A DNA stretch of 34,594 nt from Pseudomonadota bacterium (GCA_018241205.1 JAFEEI010000056.1:1-34594), one strand, 5' to 3'; numbered from the stretch's first letter, positions 1-8,927 are shown. The notes: generated by a model from the letters alone, not told the origin. Translations and numbers: made by a program.

Positions 1-111
1 CATAGTCTGAAAAACTCATGTCCATCACTTCAATGTTATTGTTTTAAAATGCAATTATATCATCCAACCCTTTGTTACAGGATTGTAGCCGTGTAAAGGT
101 CTCACTCAGTT

Positions 112-275
112 GACTGCTTTCATATCGATATTGCCGAGGTAAGGACTGGAGAAGGCGAATTGTATCTGTTCTCCGCCATCGACCGCACAAGCAAGTTCGC
201 TATGTGGAGCTGCGCAATAAATCCGGCTGGAATGTATCAGCGGTATTCCTGCACATCGCGGTATTTAACTTTAGG
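112..275 (+). pseudogene. IS481-family transposase remnant
   Basis: A short stretch reads in one frame from about position 112 as a transposase core fragment (FHIDIAEVRTGEGELYLF followed by SAIDRTSKFA), then needs a frameshift near 200 to continue as YVELRNKSGW. The same segment occurs in the larger remnant at 19860-19950 (HIDIAEVQTEEGKLYLFAAI), so the two are copies of one element. HIDIAEV normally carries the first catalytic Asp of this DDE family. No start, no second or third catalytic residue and no terminal repeats are visible, so this is debris and not an active element. Confidence 0.75.
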
Positions 276-279
276 TCGA

Positions 280-702
280 CTAAACAGATCGCATGAGAAA
301 CGCAACGGCAATGCCGACAAATACACCAGCTGCAATTTCAATTTTGCTATGACCCATACGTTCACGGAGTAAGTTGTTGTTAGCCGATCCTAAAATGCTG
401 CTTAGATGATTGATGATCTCCGCTTGCTTGCCAATCTGTTTGCGCAAACTGTTAGCGTCTAGAATGACAATAAAGCTCAGGGCTACAGCTATTCCGAAAG
501 CCGGATGATCAATGCCTTCTTTAAAAGCGACCAGCGCTGCGGCACTGCTGACGATGGCGCTGTGATTGCTTGGTAGTCCGCCGTAGCCGATCAATCCAAA
601 AGCCAATTTCCTAGTTCTGAAACTATTAATGATAAATTTAATAATCCCAGCTACCAACCAGGCAACAAAGGGGGTAATCATATAAGAAATATCGGTATTC
701 AT
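280..702 (-). CDS. DUF212 (YuiD-type) divergent PAP2 family membrane protein
   Basis: This is a 140-residue integral membrane protein of the divergent PAP2/DUF212 family. It shows the family marks GGLPSNHSA (residues 41-49, usual form GGMPSSHSA), the LDANSLRKQIGKQAEIIN segment (81-98) and a C-terminal MGHSKIEIAAGVFVGI stretch. The start at 702 is chosen because its ATG overlaps the TGA of the upstream UbiA-like gene by four bases, which indicates translational coupling; a longer upstream extension has no such support. PAP2 proteins dephosphorylate lipid phosphates. Next to a phosphoribosyltransferase-like UbiA enzyme, a role in removing the 5-phosphate from a polyprenyl-phosphoryl-pentose phosphate is attractive, but it is inferred from context: DUF212 proteins have no firmly assigned reaction. 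Confidence 0.85.
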   Translation of the reverse strand: MNTDISYMITPFVAWLVAGIIKFIINSFRTRKLAFGLIGYGGLPSNHSAIVSSAAALVAFKEGIDHPAFGIAVALSFIVILDANSLRKQIGKQAEIINHLSSILGSANNNLLRERMGHSKIEIAAGVFVGIAVAFLMRSV

Positions 703-1598
703 ACCGGACTGGGCCAAAGTATCCATCCACATGCAGCTACCCAGAGAACAACCGTCAGCAGCAATTGCCAATCGTTCAATAAAGCGTCAGTAGGAGATTC
801 TCCTCCATCTAATTCTTCCACGACATACCAGTAGCGGAACAAGCCGAATAATACCAAAGGTATGGTTATTACCAGTTGCGGTTTTGCAGACACTACAAAC
901 AAGCTATAAAAAATCAATGCACCCGTGGCGGACATCTCTGTATAGCGATCCATGAGTGCCACAGAATAACGTTCTAATACTTTACGACCGGAGATGCCGC
1001 TCTGATTGAGCTCTTGACGTCGTTTGACCGCGGCCAAATACAGCGACAAGCTAAGTGTTGTGATAAACATCCAATCCGAGAGCGGTACGGATATGGTTAC
1101 AGCACCTGCGTAGACTCGAAGTACAAAGCCAGTAGCGATTGTGAAAATATCAAGAACAGGTTGATGCTTAAGTACAAAAGTGTAGGCTAAATTTAACAAC
1201 AGATATCCCAGAATTACCGCGGAAACCTTGGGCATCACGAACCAGCCAATTATTAATACACCATAAAGTAAAACCAATAATCCTGCAGCGGTGGAAATAG
1301 AAACAATTCCGGCAGCCAGAGGACGTTTACGCGATTTTATCGGATGAAGACGATCATGCTCAATATCGTGTAGATCATTGACAATATAAGTTGCTGAAGA
1401 AGCAACACAAAACAGCGCAAACGCAATTAATGATAACTTGAGGAAACTAGGATCAAGAAACTGACTTGAAAACAATAGAGGAGCCAAAACAAACCCATTC
1501 TTCACCCACTGCTTGGGGCGCATCAAAGTGACTAAGCTTAGTAAGCGTTGGATAACGGATAGAGTAATAGCTTTTTCTGGAGCAGTCATATTTTTCAC
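699..1598 (-). CDS. UbiA-superfamily polyprenyl-phosphate phosphoribosyltransferase-like protein
   Basis: This is a 299-residue multi-pass membrane protein of the UbiA superfamily. The N-terminal RPKQWVKN (27-34), the Asp-rich NDLHDIEHDRLHP (74-86) and the following KSRKRPLAAG are the pattern of decaprenyl-phosphate phosphoribosyltransferase (mycobacterial Rv3806c type) rather than of quinone prenyltransferases. The later VLRVYAGA and KRRQEL segments fit too. The expected reaction is transfer of phosphoribose from PRPP to a polyprenyl phosphate at the inner membrane. Translation most likely starts at GTG 1598, overlapping the SDR stop (GTGA); ATG at 1589 is an alternative. The gene also overlaps the next gene by ATGA. 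The UbiA fold is clear, while the exact donor and acceptor are inferred. Confidence 0.85.
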   Translation of the reverse strand: MKNMTAPEKAITLSVIQRLLSLVTLMRPKQWVKNGFVLAPLLFSSQFLDPSFLKLSLIAFALFCVASSATYIVNDLHDIEHDRLHPIKSRKRPLAAGIVSISTAAGLLVLLYGVLIIGWFVMPKVSAVILGYLLLNLAYTFVLKHQPVLDIFTIATGFVLRVYAGAVTISVPLSDWMFITTLSLSLYLAAVKRRQELNQSGISGRKVLERYSVALMDRYTEMSATGALIFYSLFVVSAKPQLVITIPLVLFGLFRYWYVVEELDGGESPTDALLNDWQLLLTVVLWVAACGWILWPSPV

Positions 1599-2509
1599 AG
1601 ATCGCGGTTAATATGAATTGCAATATCTCGAACAATTTCCGCGTTAGTATATTTCGGTTGCCAACCAATCCTTACGGATCTCTCAATATCCAAAACATGC
1701 TGATATTTCAACATCAGCAGCTGTTCTCTTGCCAAAAGCCTGTAACCCAGAAGCGCCGATAACGCCCAGATTGGTTGCAATGGCAAGGATAACTTGATGA
1801 TACGTGGAATTTTTAGCACATCTTGAATTTGATCAACCCATTCGGAAATAGATAAAGGCTCTGGAGCAGCCGCATTAAAATAACCCGAAGCACGGCACTC
1901 TGCAATAGCGAGAATCAAAGAAGCGACATCTTCAACATGGATCATATGAATCTTATGAAGACCGTGACCAGGATACAAGACTACACCATACCTCTTCATC
2001 ATGGTAACAAATCCTCGAAACAAGCCTTCTCTGCCCTTACCACCAATAATACAAGGAATAACAGTTGCAGATCCCAATAGATTGTCGACATACACCTGTG
2101 CATTCACTTTTGATTTACTATAAACACCTTCTCCAGCTATTTGGCTATCTGTCGAGTACACAGCTTGGCCTGTTTGCCTGTACATCATACTGGTGCCGAC
2201 ATTAATGAAGTGCGTAGCAGTTCCACGGTAACGATCACACAAGTTTTTGGTTGCTGCGACATTATTTTTCCGGAAATATCCTTCTCGGAAAAATAGGGGA
2301 AGATTCTTTGTTACATATTGAACCGCCGCGCAATGGATGACTGTATCAACATCAGGTAACGAAGCAGTGAAATGAGAATTGGAAAGATCTCCTAACAAAG
2401 TGACTTGCCCTTCTCGATCCACAGAAATAATTTCATGCGATTGATTTTCCAGAAGCTTTGCACATTGTTTACCAAGAAAGCCATTACCTCCCGTAATCAA
2501 GATCTTCAT
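1595..2509 (-). CDS. NAD(P)-dependent epimerase/dehydratase (extended SDR)
   Basis: This 304-residue extended short-chain dehydrogenase/reductase has the nucleotide-binding GGNGFLG (residues 7-13) at the very N-terminus and the catalytic Tyr130-x3-Lys134 pair in the context VYSKSK. Such enzymes epimerise, dehydrate or reduce nucleotide sugars or lipid-linked sugars in the cytoplasm. It lies between the small flippase-like gene and the UbiA-like gene and overlaps the latter by four bases, so it probably modifies the sugar of the same product. It is not obviously DprE2, which is a short SDR, and no DprE1-like FAD oxidase is in the window. CerR-type ceramide reductases are another epimerase-like possibility. 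Substrate unknown. Confidence 0.85.
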   Translation of the reverse strand: MKILITGGNGFLGKQCAKLLENQSHEIISVDREGQVTLLGDLSNSHFTASLPDVDTVIHCAAVQYVTKNLPLFFREGYFRKNNVAATKNLCDRYRGTATHFINVGTSMMYRQTGQAVYSTDSQIAGEGVYSKSKVNAQVYVDNLLGSATVIPCIIGGKGREGLFRGFVTMMKRYGVVLYPGHGLHKIHMIHVEDVASLILAIAECRASGYFNAAAPEPLSISEWVDQIQDVLKIPRIIKLSLPLQPIWALSALLGYRLLAREQLLMLKYQHVLDIERSVRIGWQPKYTNAEIVRDIAIHINRDL

Positions 2510-2528
2510 AGGTATTCCTTCACTAGAT

Positions 2529-2924
2529 TTATGCTCTTGCTACGATAAAGACGCCAACGATAATGATAAAAATCCCCGTCATTTTTTGAATCGAAATAAC
2601 TTCACCGAACAAATACCACGCCGCTAGCGCATTCACTACGTAGCCGATGGAAAGCATAGGATAAGCAATACTCACCTCGACCTTTGATAACGCTACGATC
2701 CAGATACCTACGCTAATCACATAGCAAAATAATCCAGCCATAATATAAGGCTCAAAAATGACCCTTAAGATCGACTTCAACAATTCAGCACCTGGCACGA
2801 ATAATGTGCCGAGAGAATTTGTTCCTGCTTTTAAAAATAATTGAGCAACAGCATTTAGGAGAACCCCGCTGAGTACTAAAATAAAAATTGCTAGAGACAT
2901 TGATTGTTTCTCACTCATAATCAA
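2529..2924 (-). CDS. SMR/EamA-like four-helix membrane protein, possible lipid-sugar flippase subunit
   Basis: This small protein (131 residues from ATG 2924, 129 from the second ATG at 2918) has about four hydrophobic helices. It carries the small-multidrug-resistance/DMT pattern: an Asn-Ala-x-x-Gln stretch in helix 1 (LLNAVAQLFLKAG) and IAYPMLSIGYVVNALAAW in helix 3, which resembles ArnE/ArnF and other EmrE-like proteins. ArnE/F flip undecaprenyl-phosphoryl-aminoarabinose. Its position directly upstream of the SDR (19-bp gap), in a set that also encodes a UbiA-like lipid-sugar synthase and a GT-C enzyme, fits a flippase role. A drug-efflux role cannot be excluded from sequence alone. Confidence 0.8.
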   Translation of the reverse strand: MIMSEKQSMSLAIFILVLSGVLLNAVAQLFLKAGTNSLGTLFVPGAELLKSILRVIFEPYIMAGLFCYVISVGIWIVALSKVEVSIAYPMLSIGYVVNALAAWYLFGEVISIQKMTGIFIIIVGVFIVARA

Positions 2925-2949
2925 CCTTTTATATTACGTTGTTCCTTGG

Positions 2950-3565
2950 TATTATCGCCACAAGTTTTTGGGCCAGAGTGCATGGTAACGGATCCGGATG
3001 GCGGCAATGAGGGGAAGAAAGGATCTTGGCGTAGCGGATGGCGATGCCGCGCCATGCTCTGAGCGCAAGAAATGCGTTCTCGACGAGGTGGTATTACCGG
3101 TATAGGTGTTTGTCATTCGCAGTTCCTTTCTATTTTTTCGTGGCGGGATCACCGCCTGCATGTCATGAGATCCCGTTTGCTCAACGATGGTATCATTTTC
3201 GTAGACCTTGTCGGAAATCAAGCACTGGGCCGGGATACTGGTTATAAGTCCCGGAGCTTGCTGGCAATCTGCCTGGGTCACTTTTGTAGCAATAACTCTG
3301 ACTATGTCATGCGCACCCATGATCAGATTACTTTGTTTGTGTTGAGCTCCCTTTTGTGCGGCTCATTCCCTGATTGCTTCCACACGCACCGGTAGCATAC
3401 AGATGGCACCATGCAACGGCTATCATCAATCACTCAAAATCGGAATTATCAAAGCTGTTCGAGAAGTGCGTCTCAGGCGTTCCCCCTTCTCATGCGCAAA
3501 ATCCAAAATGCTTCATTGATGAGCTGTTGATTGTTTTTGGCGATGCCATCTCATTACTTACTTTG
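2950..3565 (-). pseudogene. IS5-family transposase remnant
   Basis: Reading the minus strand in shifting frames gives successive pieces of an IS5-family DDE transposase. These are AKNNQQLINEAFWILR (about 3545-3500), YATGACGSNQGMSRTKG (about 3395-3345), then VIATKVTQADCQQAPGL, CLISDKVYENDTIVEQ and MQAVIPPRKNRKELR (3320-3120). After one more frameshift comes an NAFLALRAWRGIAIRYAKIL-like C-terminus (about 3080-3010). Several frameshifts, stops and an internal loss between the first two pieces make it inactive. It sits between the glycosyltransferase gene and the flippase-like gene, so it probably inserted into a once-continuous operon and then decayed. Confidence 0.8.
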
Positions 3566-3836
3566 AGCAGTTAGGCATGCCTCATGGAGTGTGGCCATGC
3601 TGAATCCGATAAACGTGCTACCGTCCACTATCCGTCTAAATCAACGCAGTTTCAGTAAAATCGCAATTTAATCACATCTTGTGTGACGACGCTATCCAAA
3701 ATACCGATATCTCTTTTACTATTATAACGATACCAATAACATCATAAATCATACTTTAAATTAGGTGTTGTATTTATTTACTTATTATTTAAGCGAATCT
3801 CCTCCAGTTCCGGGAAGAATCTAACTTTGTTGTCAG
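3566..3836. other. AT-rich intergenic segment, nothing recognised
   Basis: This segment lies between the IS5 remnant and the 3-prime end of the glycosyltransferase gene. It is rich in A and T, contains no open frame of useful length, and shows no convincing terminator stem with a T tract or tRNA-like structure. Confidence 0.5.
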
Positions 3837-5600
3837 CTACCGCGCAATTCCATATAACGTATAGGGTGGTGAAGACAACAAAACTTCAAGTTTTAGCTGC
3901 GGCATATCTGGAAATAGATTTCCATCAACATGTAGTATATACAAAGGAATATTCTTTTCTCGCAACATTTCTATATCGGAAGATACTAACGATGAGCAAA
4001 ATGCGACAGGCTCTTCATCTGACGGCACTCGGGTCCTGCAAGGTTCGAGACTGCTTTTGCCAACAGAGTTATTGGGAAATTCTCTCAATACAAAATCTGC
4101 ATTTTCTGGATATTTAGAGCCGAAATACCGGAGTAAATTTAGAAAGCGCTCATTGGAATGTGTACTGCCTGAGGCTATGTTCGCTCCAGACATCAATAAA
4201 TAGGCAGGTCGCTTTGGGGTGTACAAGAAATCTCCAATCTTCCGCGCTTTTGAATATTCCAGAGTCAGGCGTTCATTTCTTGGACGAACAAGTAATCCAA
4301 TTTTTGGATCTCGTTCATCGTCTTGCAAAGGTGGCGAGACAGAACCGAATCGCGCTGCCGATAAAAATAAATGTTTATGAGTTTCCTGGGGAAAATAGTC
4401 TAACGTTAAATTACGGATTTCTTTCCTTACCGACCAGTATGGTACAGACATCAGAATTATAATAAATCCAATTGCTACTATGAGTGGAGCAGGTTTTCGT
4501 TGTTTATTGATATTGCACAGAATCCAGCTCCAACCTTCCCCAGAAAGTATTAAAAGTGGCAATACGATAAAAAATGCCATTCTGACCTCAACTGAACGGC
4601 CATTCAAACCATCAATAACCATTGGCAGCAACGACACCCCAAGCCAAACGGATGCGAATTGGATTTGCGGCTCTCGCCATTTTAGTGCTGCCGCGCATGC
4701 ACCTACCCATAACAAACCGCCTGCTATAACAATAGCGAATAGACTCCTGAGAGGTACGCCAGGAAAAATTTCCTTAACAGCGGAAGAAAAATTTGCCAGC
4801 GTTCGAGGGCTCACTAGCGGAGAGAACCACCATGCATACACAACGTAAAAAGCTAGCGAAACAAGTCCGGCAGTGATGATATAGGGTATTGCATCAAACT
4901 TTCTCAGCATTACCAGCGCCGCCAGCAGTAATGTCATAAAAACCGCTGCTGGAAGAATGGTATCGATCCGCATAAAAAATATCAGGAAAAGCAAAATACC
5001 TGAAAAGATACTAATTGCCAAAGATCGTAATTCCAAGGCTTTAAGCAATATTACTGCAAACAAAGTTAATGCCAGAAATGCGGGAGGTTCGCTGAGCATA
5101 TGACCTTGAAGTCCACGATAACTATCCGAGGCGACATAAGTCAACGCTGCAATAAGATATCCGATCCACCAGATAGAGTCCGGTTTGGTTGCCCGAAATA
5201 ATTTAGCTAGCTGAGAACTCAACACTACGCACAGAGTTAAGCCAAGCGCCATGAAGACTCGATACAACCACTGCATGATACTTAATGCAGCTTCGGTAGA
5301 GCCAGCGAGCTTAGTAATTATGCCTAGTAAGAGAATATGGCCAATACGTGTAAAGTTCCAGTGTTCACCTGTTGGTCCGAGCTTGATAATATTGGCATGC
5401 TCATGAAAGCTGCTCAGCATATCGGTCTCAGCAGCCCATTTAGAGAGCCCAACATAAATTGGCTCATCCCAATGCGTTTCTTCAAGAGGTTTTAGATCAG
5501 AATGAAACAACAATGCAAAAATGAACACAACTGACAGCACCCAAACAGCTGGCGATACTTGCCATTCTGAGAATTTACCTATCTTGTCAGCGCTATCCAC
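3837..5600 (-). CDS. GT-C family glycosyltransferase (PMT/ArnT-like)
   Basis: This 587-residue membrane protein has many hydrophobic helices in residues 15-400 and a soluble C-terminal domain of about 180 residues. Just after the first helix it has THWDEPIY (Asp45-Glu46), the acidic loop-1 motif of GT-C enzymes that use polyprenyl-phosphate-linked sugars in the periplasm (PMT, ArnT and arabinosyltransferase relatives). The start is GTG at 5600, supported by a strong GGAGGT ribosome site six to seven bases upstream; no in-frame ATG lies nearby. It is the first gene of the minus-strand set and would use the lipid-linked sugar made by the downstream genes. Acceptor (lipid A, protein or polysaccharide) unknown. 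Confidence 0.85.
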   Translation of the reverse strand: MDSADKIGKFSEWQVSPAVWVLSVVFIFALLFHSDLKPLEETHWDEPIYVGLSKWAAETDMLSSFHEHANIIKLGPTGEHWNFTRIGHILLLGIITKLAGSTEAALSIMQWLYRVFMALGLTLCVVLSSQLAKLFRATKPDSIWWIGYLIAALTYVASDSYRGLQGHMLSEPPAFLALTLFAVILLKALELRSLAISIFSGILLFLIFFMRIDTILPAAVFMTLLLAALVMLRKFDAIPYIITAGLVSLAFYVVYAWWFSPLVSPRTLANFSSAVKEIFPGVPLRSLFAIVIAGGLLWVGACAAALKWREPQIQFASVWLGVSLLPMVIDGLNGRSVEVRMAFFIVLPLLILSGEGWSWILCNINKQRKPAPLIVAIGFIIILMSVPYWSVRKEIRNLTLDYFPQETHKHLFLSAARFGSVSPPLQDDERDPKIGLLVRPRNERLTLEYSKARKIGDFLYTPKRPAYLLMSGANIASGSTHSNERFLNLLRYFGSKYPENADFVLREFPNNSVGKSSLEPCRTRVPSDEEPVAFCSSLVSSDIEMLREKNIPLYILHVDGNLFPDMPQLKLEVLLSSPPYTLYGIAR

Positions 5601-5826
5601 CAGTAACCTCCGTATGCTTATTGAGCTTTCGCTTAATTAATAAAACTCTAGATGCAATATTTTTCGCTCTGTCGAATGTCGTTTACTTTATTTGTGAATG
5701 AGGAATGAGTCATAGTCAAATCTGGTGTCGGAGAGTCAAACGGTGGCCTGTGTTTCTGATTCCCGTTTGTTGTTTTATGCCATTGACGAATGTAATGCCT
5801 GAGATGACATCTGCTAGCAGAGATTG

Positions 5827-6021
5827 TCACCCCTCAATCGGAACCATTCTTTCTGAGTTGTTTCCATAAGCTTGAACACCATAATTAAGGTTGTTGTCCG
5901 GCTGGCTGCCGCAATTTAAGCCTATTTCTGTTTCAAACGCACGATTGTAACAGATGACAATCCCAGTATGCTGGTTCCAGTAGGGGTTCAATGTCTCGGC
6001 AAAATCTTCTGTCGAATGTCT
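5827..6021 (-). other. Unidentified open stretch, possible gene fragment
   Basis: On the minus strand a frame stays open for 64 codons and reads as protein-like sequence (for example FAETLNPYWNQHTGIVICYN and PDNNLNYGVQAYGNNSERM) before a TGA at 5827. It has no plausible start codon or ribosome site, and upstream stops lie at 6022 and beyond. The balanced amino-acid composition amid AT-rich debris suggests a remnant of a real gene, but I do not recognise the family. Confidence 0.3.
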
Positions 6022-6051
6022 CTAAGATATAAGCTAGAGTAGGAATTCTTC

Positions 6052-6300
6052 AATGTTTTTGGTGCGTTTCAAGTACGATGGCATCAATTACTGTTAAATT
6101 TGAAGCCAGAGCGATCACGAGCTTTGGGACTTTAACTTCAATATTGTCGAGCCTGGTTTGAATGGTACGTTTCGGCAGATAATCATTCCTGAGCACCACC
6201 GATTTTTCCTAACCAGTTTCAAGACTACTATACGCTTTGAGAAAGGTGGTTATTTTCGCTTTAATGGCGGTAACCAGCATCTTACGCGCTCCTTCTCACG
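6052..6300 (-). pseudogene. IS256-family (Mutator) transposase remnant, N-terminal part
   Basis: The minus strand reads EGARKMLVTAIKAKITTFLK, then a stop, then LRNDYLPKRTIQTRLDNIEV and KVPK. After a one-base slip it continues ARDRSGFKFNSN. This is the N-terminal region of IS256-family transposases of the type carrying REGA-KML, RNGYLPERTIQT and VP-VRDRSG-KFNS blocks. The internal stop, the frameshift and the absence of the catalytic domain show that it is a dead fragment. Confidence 0.75.
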
Positions 6301-7049
6301 GCACTTACTGTAATGGATGCTTTGGGGGTATTCAGCTTTAAAACATATTATCTGCCATCGCGGTGTTTTTCTTTTTTATTGATCGATCTGACGAGATCTC
6401 TACCAGCAGGCTACTCCAGATCGCTTTTTTCCCCCGGCATACACCAGAAATAATCTTAACTCAATAAAGATACATAAACTTACTCGTTAAGCCTTAGTTA
6501 AATCACCGCTGAAAAACCAAAGGCTCATATTTTTCATCCAATCTGATTGTTGATACAGATTAATCCCGTGCTCAGTAATTTTTACCTATAAAGTTCTTTA
6601 CTTTTTCCATAAGTCGGTGCGCAATGCAAACCGTATTCTTTCACTTTGTATGGTCCAATTTCAACGATACACTGATTCACATTGATGCGATTGAGTATCA
6701 AGTTGCATTCAGTATTTAGCAACTCTTTTGCTCTGCTAAATCATGCAGCAATATTTCTAGATGCTTACGTATTTACTCCAATTTTTATTTACTTGCATTT
6801 TTTCAAAATGAGTGCTTCATAATATTTGCAATTCGTTGTATGCATCGGTTTCTCTTTCATTCGATTCTCCTAGCTTCCGGTCAAACTGAAAGATCAAGGT
6901 GACTATTTCTCCTTCATTAAACCCTTTTCATTCCATTAACATAGGTAGTCAACCATTTTTATTATATCTTTATCGGAGAATATATCCACAATAAAGTAGA
7001 GTTTTCTTATAAATAGAAGGGATCTTATGATTGAGAAATCAAAGCCCAG

Positions 7050-7609
7050 CGAACAGCAGATCATTATCTTATCTTCATGTCAAAGCTATTGCTTTCCCTT
7101 CTTTATCTGGTGCATCTCAGGGCCACGACCCTGTTCTTGATTCTTGGTCGAACTTGGGACGTGAATAAGTGTGGCATCCAGCATCGTTCCTTTGGAAACC
7201 AGCAACCCTTGAGCCTTGGGATGAGAATTGATTGCTTCAAACAATATCGCCGTCAATTCATGCCGCTCCAAGAGATGACGGAAATTCATTATCGTGGTTT
7301 CCGGCCGAGCATTGGTATCTCCGGTGAATCCCGCAAAACGGCGCATGCTCTCGATCTCGTATAGGGTATCTTGCATCTGCCAGTCGAACAGGTTGAGCCC
7401 AATTTTGCATACAGTAGATGCGGAACATGCTTCAAAGTAGCCATCGGCTGACGACCCCCGCCGCCCGGTCCTGGGGTAATGGGGCTCAATGTGCCCCAGC
7501 AAAACCGGCCAGGGTATTACTCTTCCATTTCGCTTAAGAAAACCTCCCGGCGCGTCCGGTATTTCTTGTGATTGTAGTCAAGATCAGCAAAACTCGATTG
7601 GTGTGACAT
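7050..7609 (-). pseudogene. IS5-family transposase pseudogene, C-terminally truncated
   Basis: The transposase begins at ATG 7609 (MSHQSSFADLDYNHKKY, then RTRREVFLSEME) and runs into an in-frame TAA. It continues after frameshifts as GHIEPHYPRTGRRG, NLFDWQMQDTLYEIESMRRF and NFRHLLERHELTAILFEAI, then LVSKGTMLDATLIHVPSSTK with the first catalytic Asp, and ends after MHQIKKGKQ. The catalytic core beyond that point is missing. Part of the same transposase is repeated at 19676-19857, which shows that more than one copy of this element has existed here. Confidence 0.85.
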
Positions 7610-7676
7610 GACTTATTTAGAAAGTTATCAGGTAACATCATTGCCTCAAACTTTGATATTTGTTCAGTGACTACTA

Positions 7677-8927
7677 TTACTTAGCAAGAACAGCCGCAAA
7701 AAAGCCATCTGTTTGATGAAGTCGCGGCGATAGCTGCAAAAATTCTCCGGTATTCAAAGGTATTTTCTGCTGTGCTAATAAATCTGAGCAATTCAGCAAG
7801 GAAAATTGCGGGTGCGCGGCTAGAAAGCTGCTGACAATGGCTTGATTTTCTTCCGGTAGTAAGCTGCAAGTTGCATAGACTAGCCGTCCACCCGGTTTGA
7901 GCAAGCCAGCGGCGGCGGACAAAATGGCCGCTTGTTTTATTTTCAATTCTTCAATGCTCTGCGGGGATTGGCGCCATTTCAGATCGGGGTTGCGCCGCAA
8001 AGTGCCGAGACCGCTGCAGGGCGCATCCACCAGCACACGGTCTATTTTTCCGGACAATCTTTTGACTTTATTGTCATTCTCATTGGCGATGAGCTGGGCA
8101 TGTAAATTCGACAAACCGGAGCGTTTGAAGCGGGGTTTCAGATTGTTTAATCTTTTTTCCGAGACGTCAAAAGCATAGAGACGGCCTTTTGAATTCATCA
8201 AGGCGCCCAGTAACAGTGACTTGCCGCCGGCCCCGGCACAGAAATCGACAACCATTTCCCCGCGTTTCGGCGCCAGCAAGTAGCCGAGTAACTGGCTGCC
8301 TTCATCCTGAACCTCTATTTTCCCGGATAAAAAGAGTGCATGGCGATTGATGGCAGGTTTCCCGCTCAGGCGGATACCGCACGGAGAATAAGGTGTTGCT
8401 TGTGCCGCGATACCTTCTTGCTGGAATATTTCGAGAATTTCATTGCGCTTGGCAAGAATGGTATTAACCCGCAGATCCAGCGGTGCAGGCTGTTGCAGGG
8501 AAAGTCCCAGCTCAAGGATATCGTTGTCCGGTATGCTTAGTTGCAATTTTTCTACCAGCCAGTCGGGGAATTCGGCGCGGATAGCCAATGGCTGCGTGTC
8601 CGGTTTGACGGCTTTGATTTCCGTTAGCCATTTGGCTTCCGTTTCGCTGATCAGCGGTGTCAATTCACGCAAATTCATTCCTTGAAATTTGACCAGGTAA
8701 GCGAGCACCAAAGCGCGCGGTGTTAATAGTTTTATCAGGCTTTCAAGGAAAAAGCGATGGCGTAAAATGCCAAAAACGGTTTCGGCGATGAATGCACGAT
8801 CTTGCACGCCCAGCATGGGGGTATCATGGAAGAAACGCCGCAAGATAGCATCGGCGGGATACGCCAATGGCAGCACGGTGCGCATGGCCGCAACGGCTGC
8901 ATCCAGTTGAGGGTGAGTTAAATGCAT
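7677..8927 (-). CDS. RsmB/NOP2-family rRNA (cytosine-5)-methyltransferase
   Basis: This 416-residue cytoplasmic SAM-dependent RNA methyltransferase has an N-terminal helical region (1-140, with a NusB-like DRAFIAETVFGILRHR segment), then a PUA-like linker and the Rossmann methyltransferase domain. The SAM motif I is VVDFCAGAGGKS (226-237). The two signature cysteines are Cys304 in DAPCSG and Cys354 in YATCS, the catalytic nucleophile and release cysteine pattern of m5C rRNA enzymes. RsmB methylates 16S rRNA C967. This copy belongs to the shorter RsmB/NOP group often found beside purN in betaproteobacteria, so whether it acts on C967 is uncertain. It lies 75 bp downstream of the DUF3108 gene and is probably in the same operon. 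Confidence 0.9.
   Translation of the reverse strand: MHLTHPQLDAAVAAMRTVLPLAYPADAILRRFFHDTPMLGVQDRAFIAETVFGILRHRFFLESLIKLLTPRALVLAYLVKFQGMNLRELTPLISETEAKWLTEIKAVKPDTQPLAIRAEFPDWLVEKLQLSIPDNDILELGLSLQQPAPLDLRVNTILAKRNEILEIFQQEGIAAQATPYSPCGIRLSGKPAINRHALFLSGKIEVQDEGSQLLGYLLAPKRGEMVVDFCAGAGGKSLLLGALMNSKGRLYAFDVSEKRLNNLKPRFKRSGLSNLHAQLIANENDNKVKRLSGKIDRVLVDAPCSGLGTLRRNPDLKWRQSPQSIEELKIKQAAILSAAAGLLKPGGRLVYATCSLLPEENQAIVSSFLAAHPQFSLLNCSDLLAQQKIPLNTGEFLQLSPRLHQTDGFFAAVLAK

Larger units (their letters stand above)
5601..7050. other. Long gene-poor AT-rich stretch with transposon debris
   Basis: About 1.45 kb without an intact gene. The parts that can be read are an unidentified open stretch at 5827-6021 and an IS256 remnant at about 6052-6300, both on the minus strand and listed separately. 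From about 6300 to 7050 both strands are AT-rich with frequent stops, and no family could be recognised. No tRNA cloverleaf, origin-like iteron array or CRISPR spacing was seen. Confidence 0.6.

Noticed and set aside
160..372. Short plus-strand frame as an independent gene
   Set aside because: The first part is a transposase fragment, and the rest runs over the 3-prime end of the DUF212 gene on the other strand.
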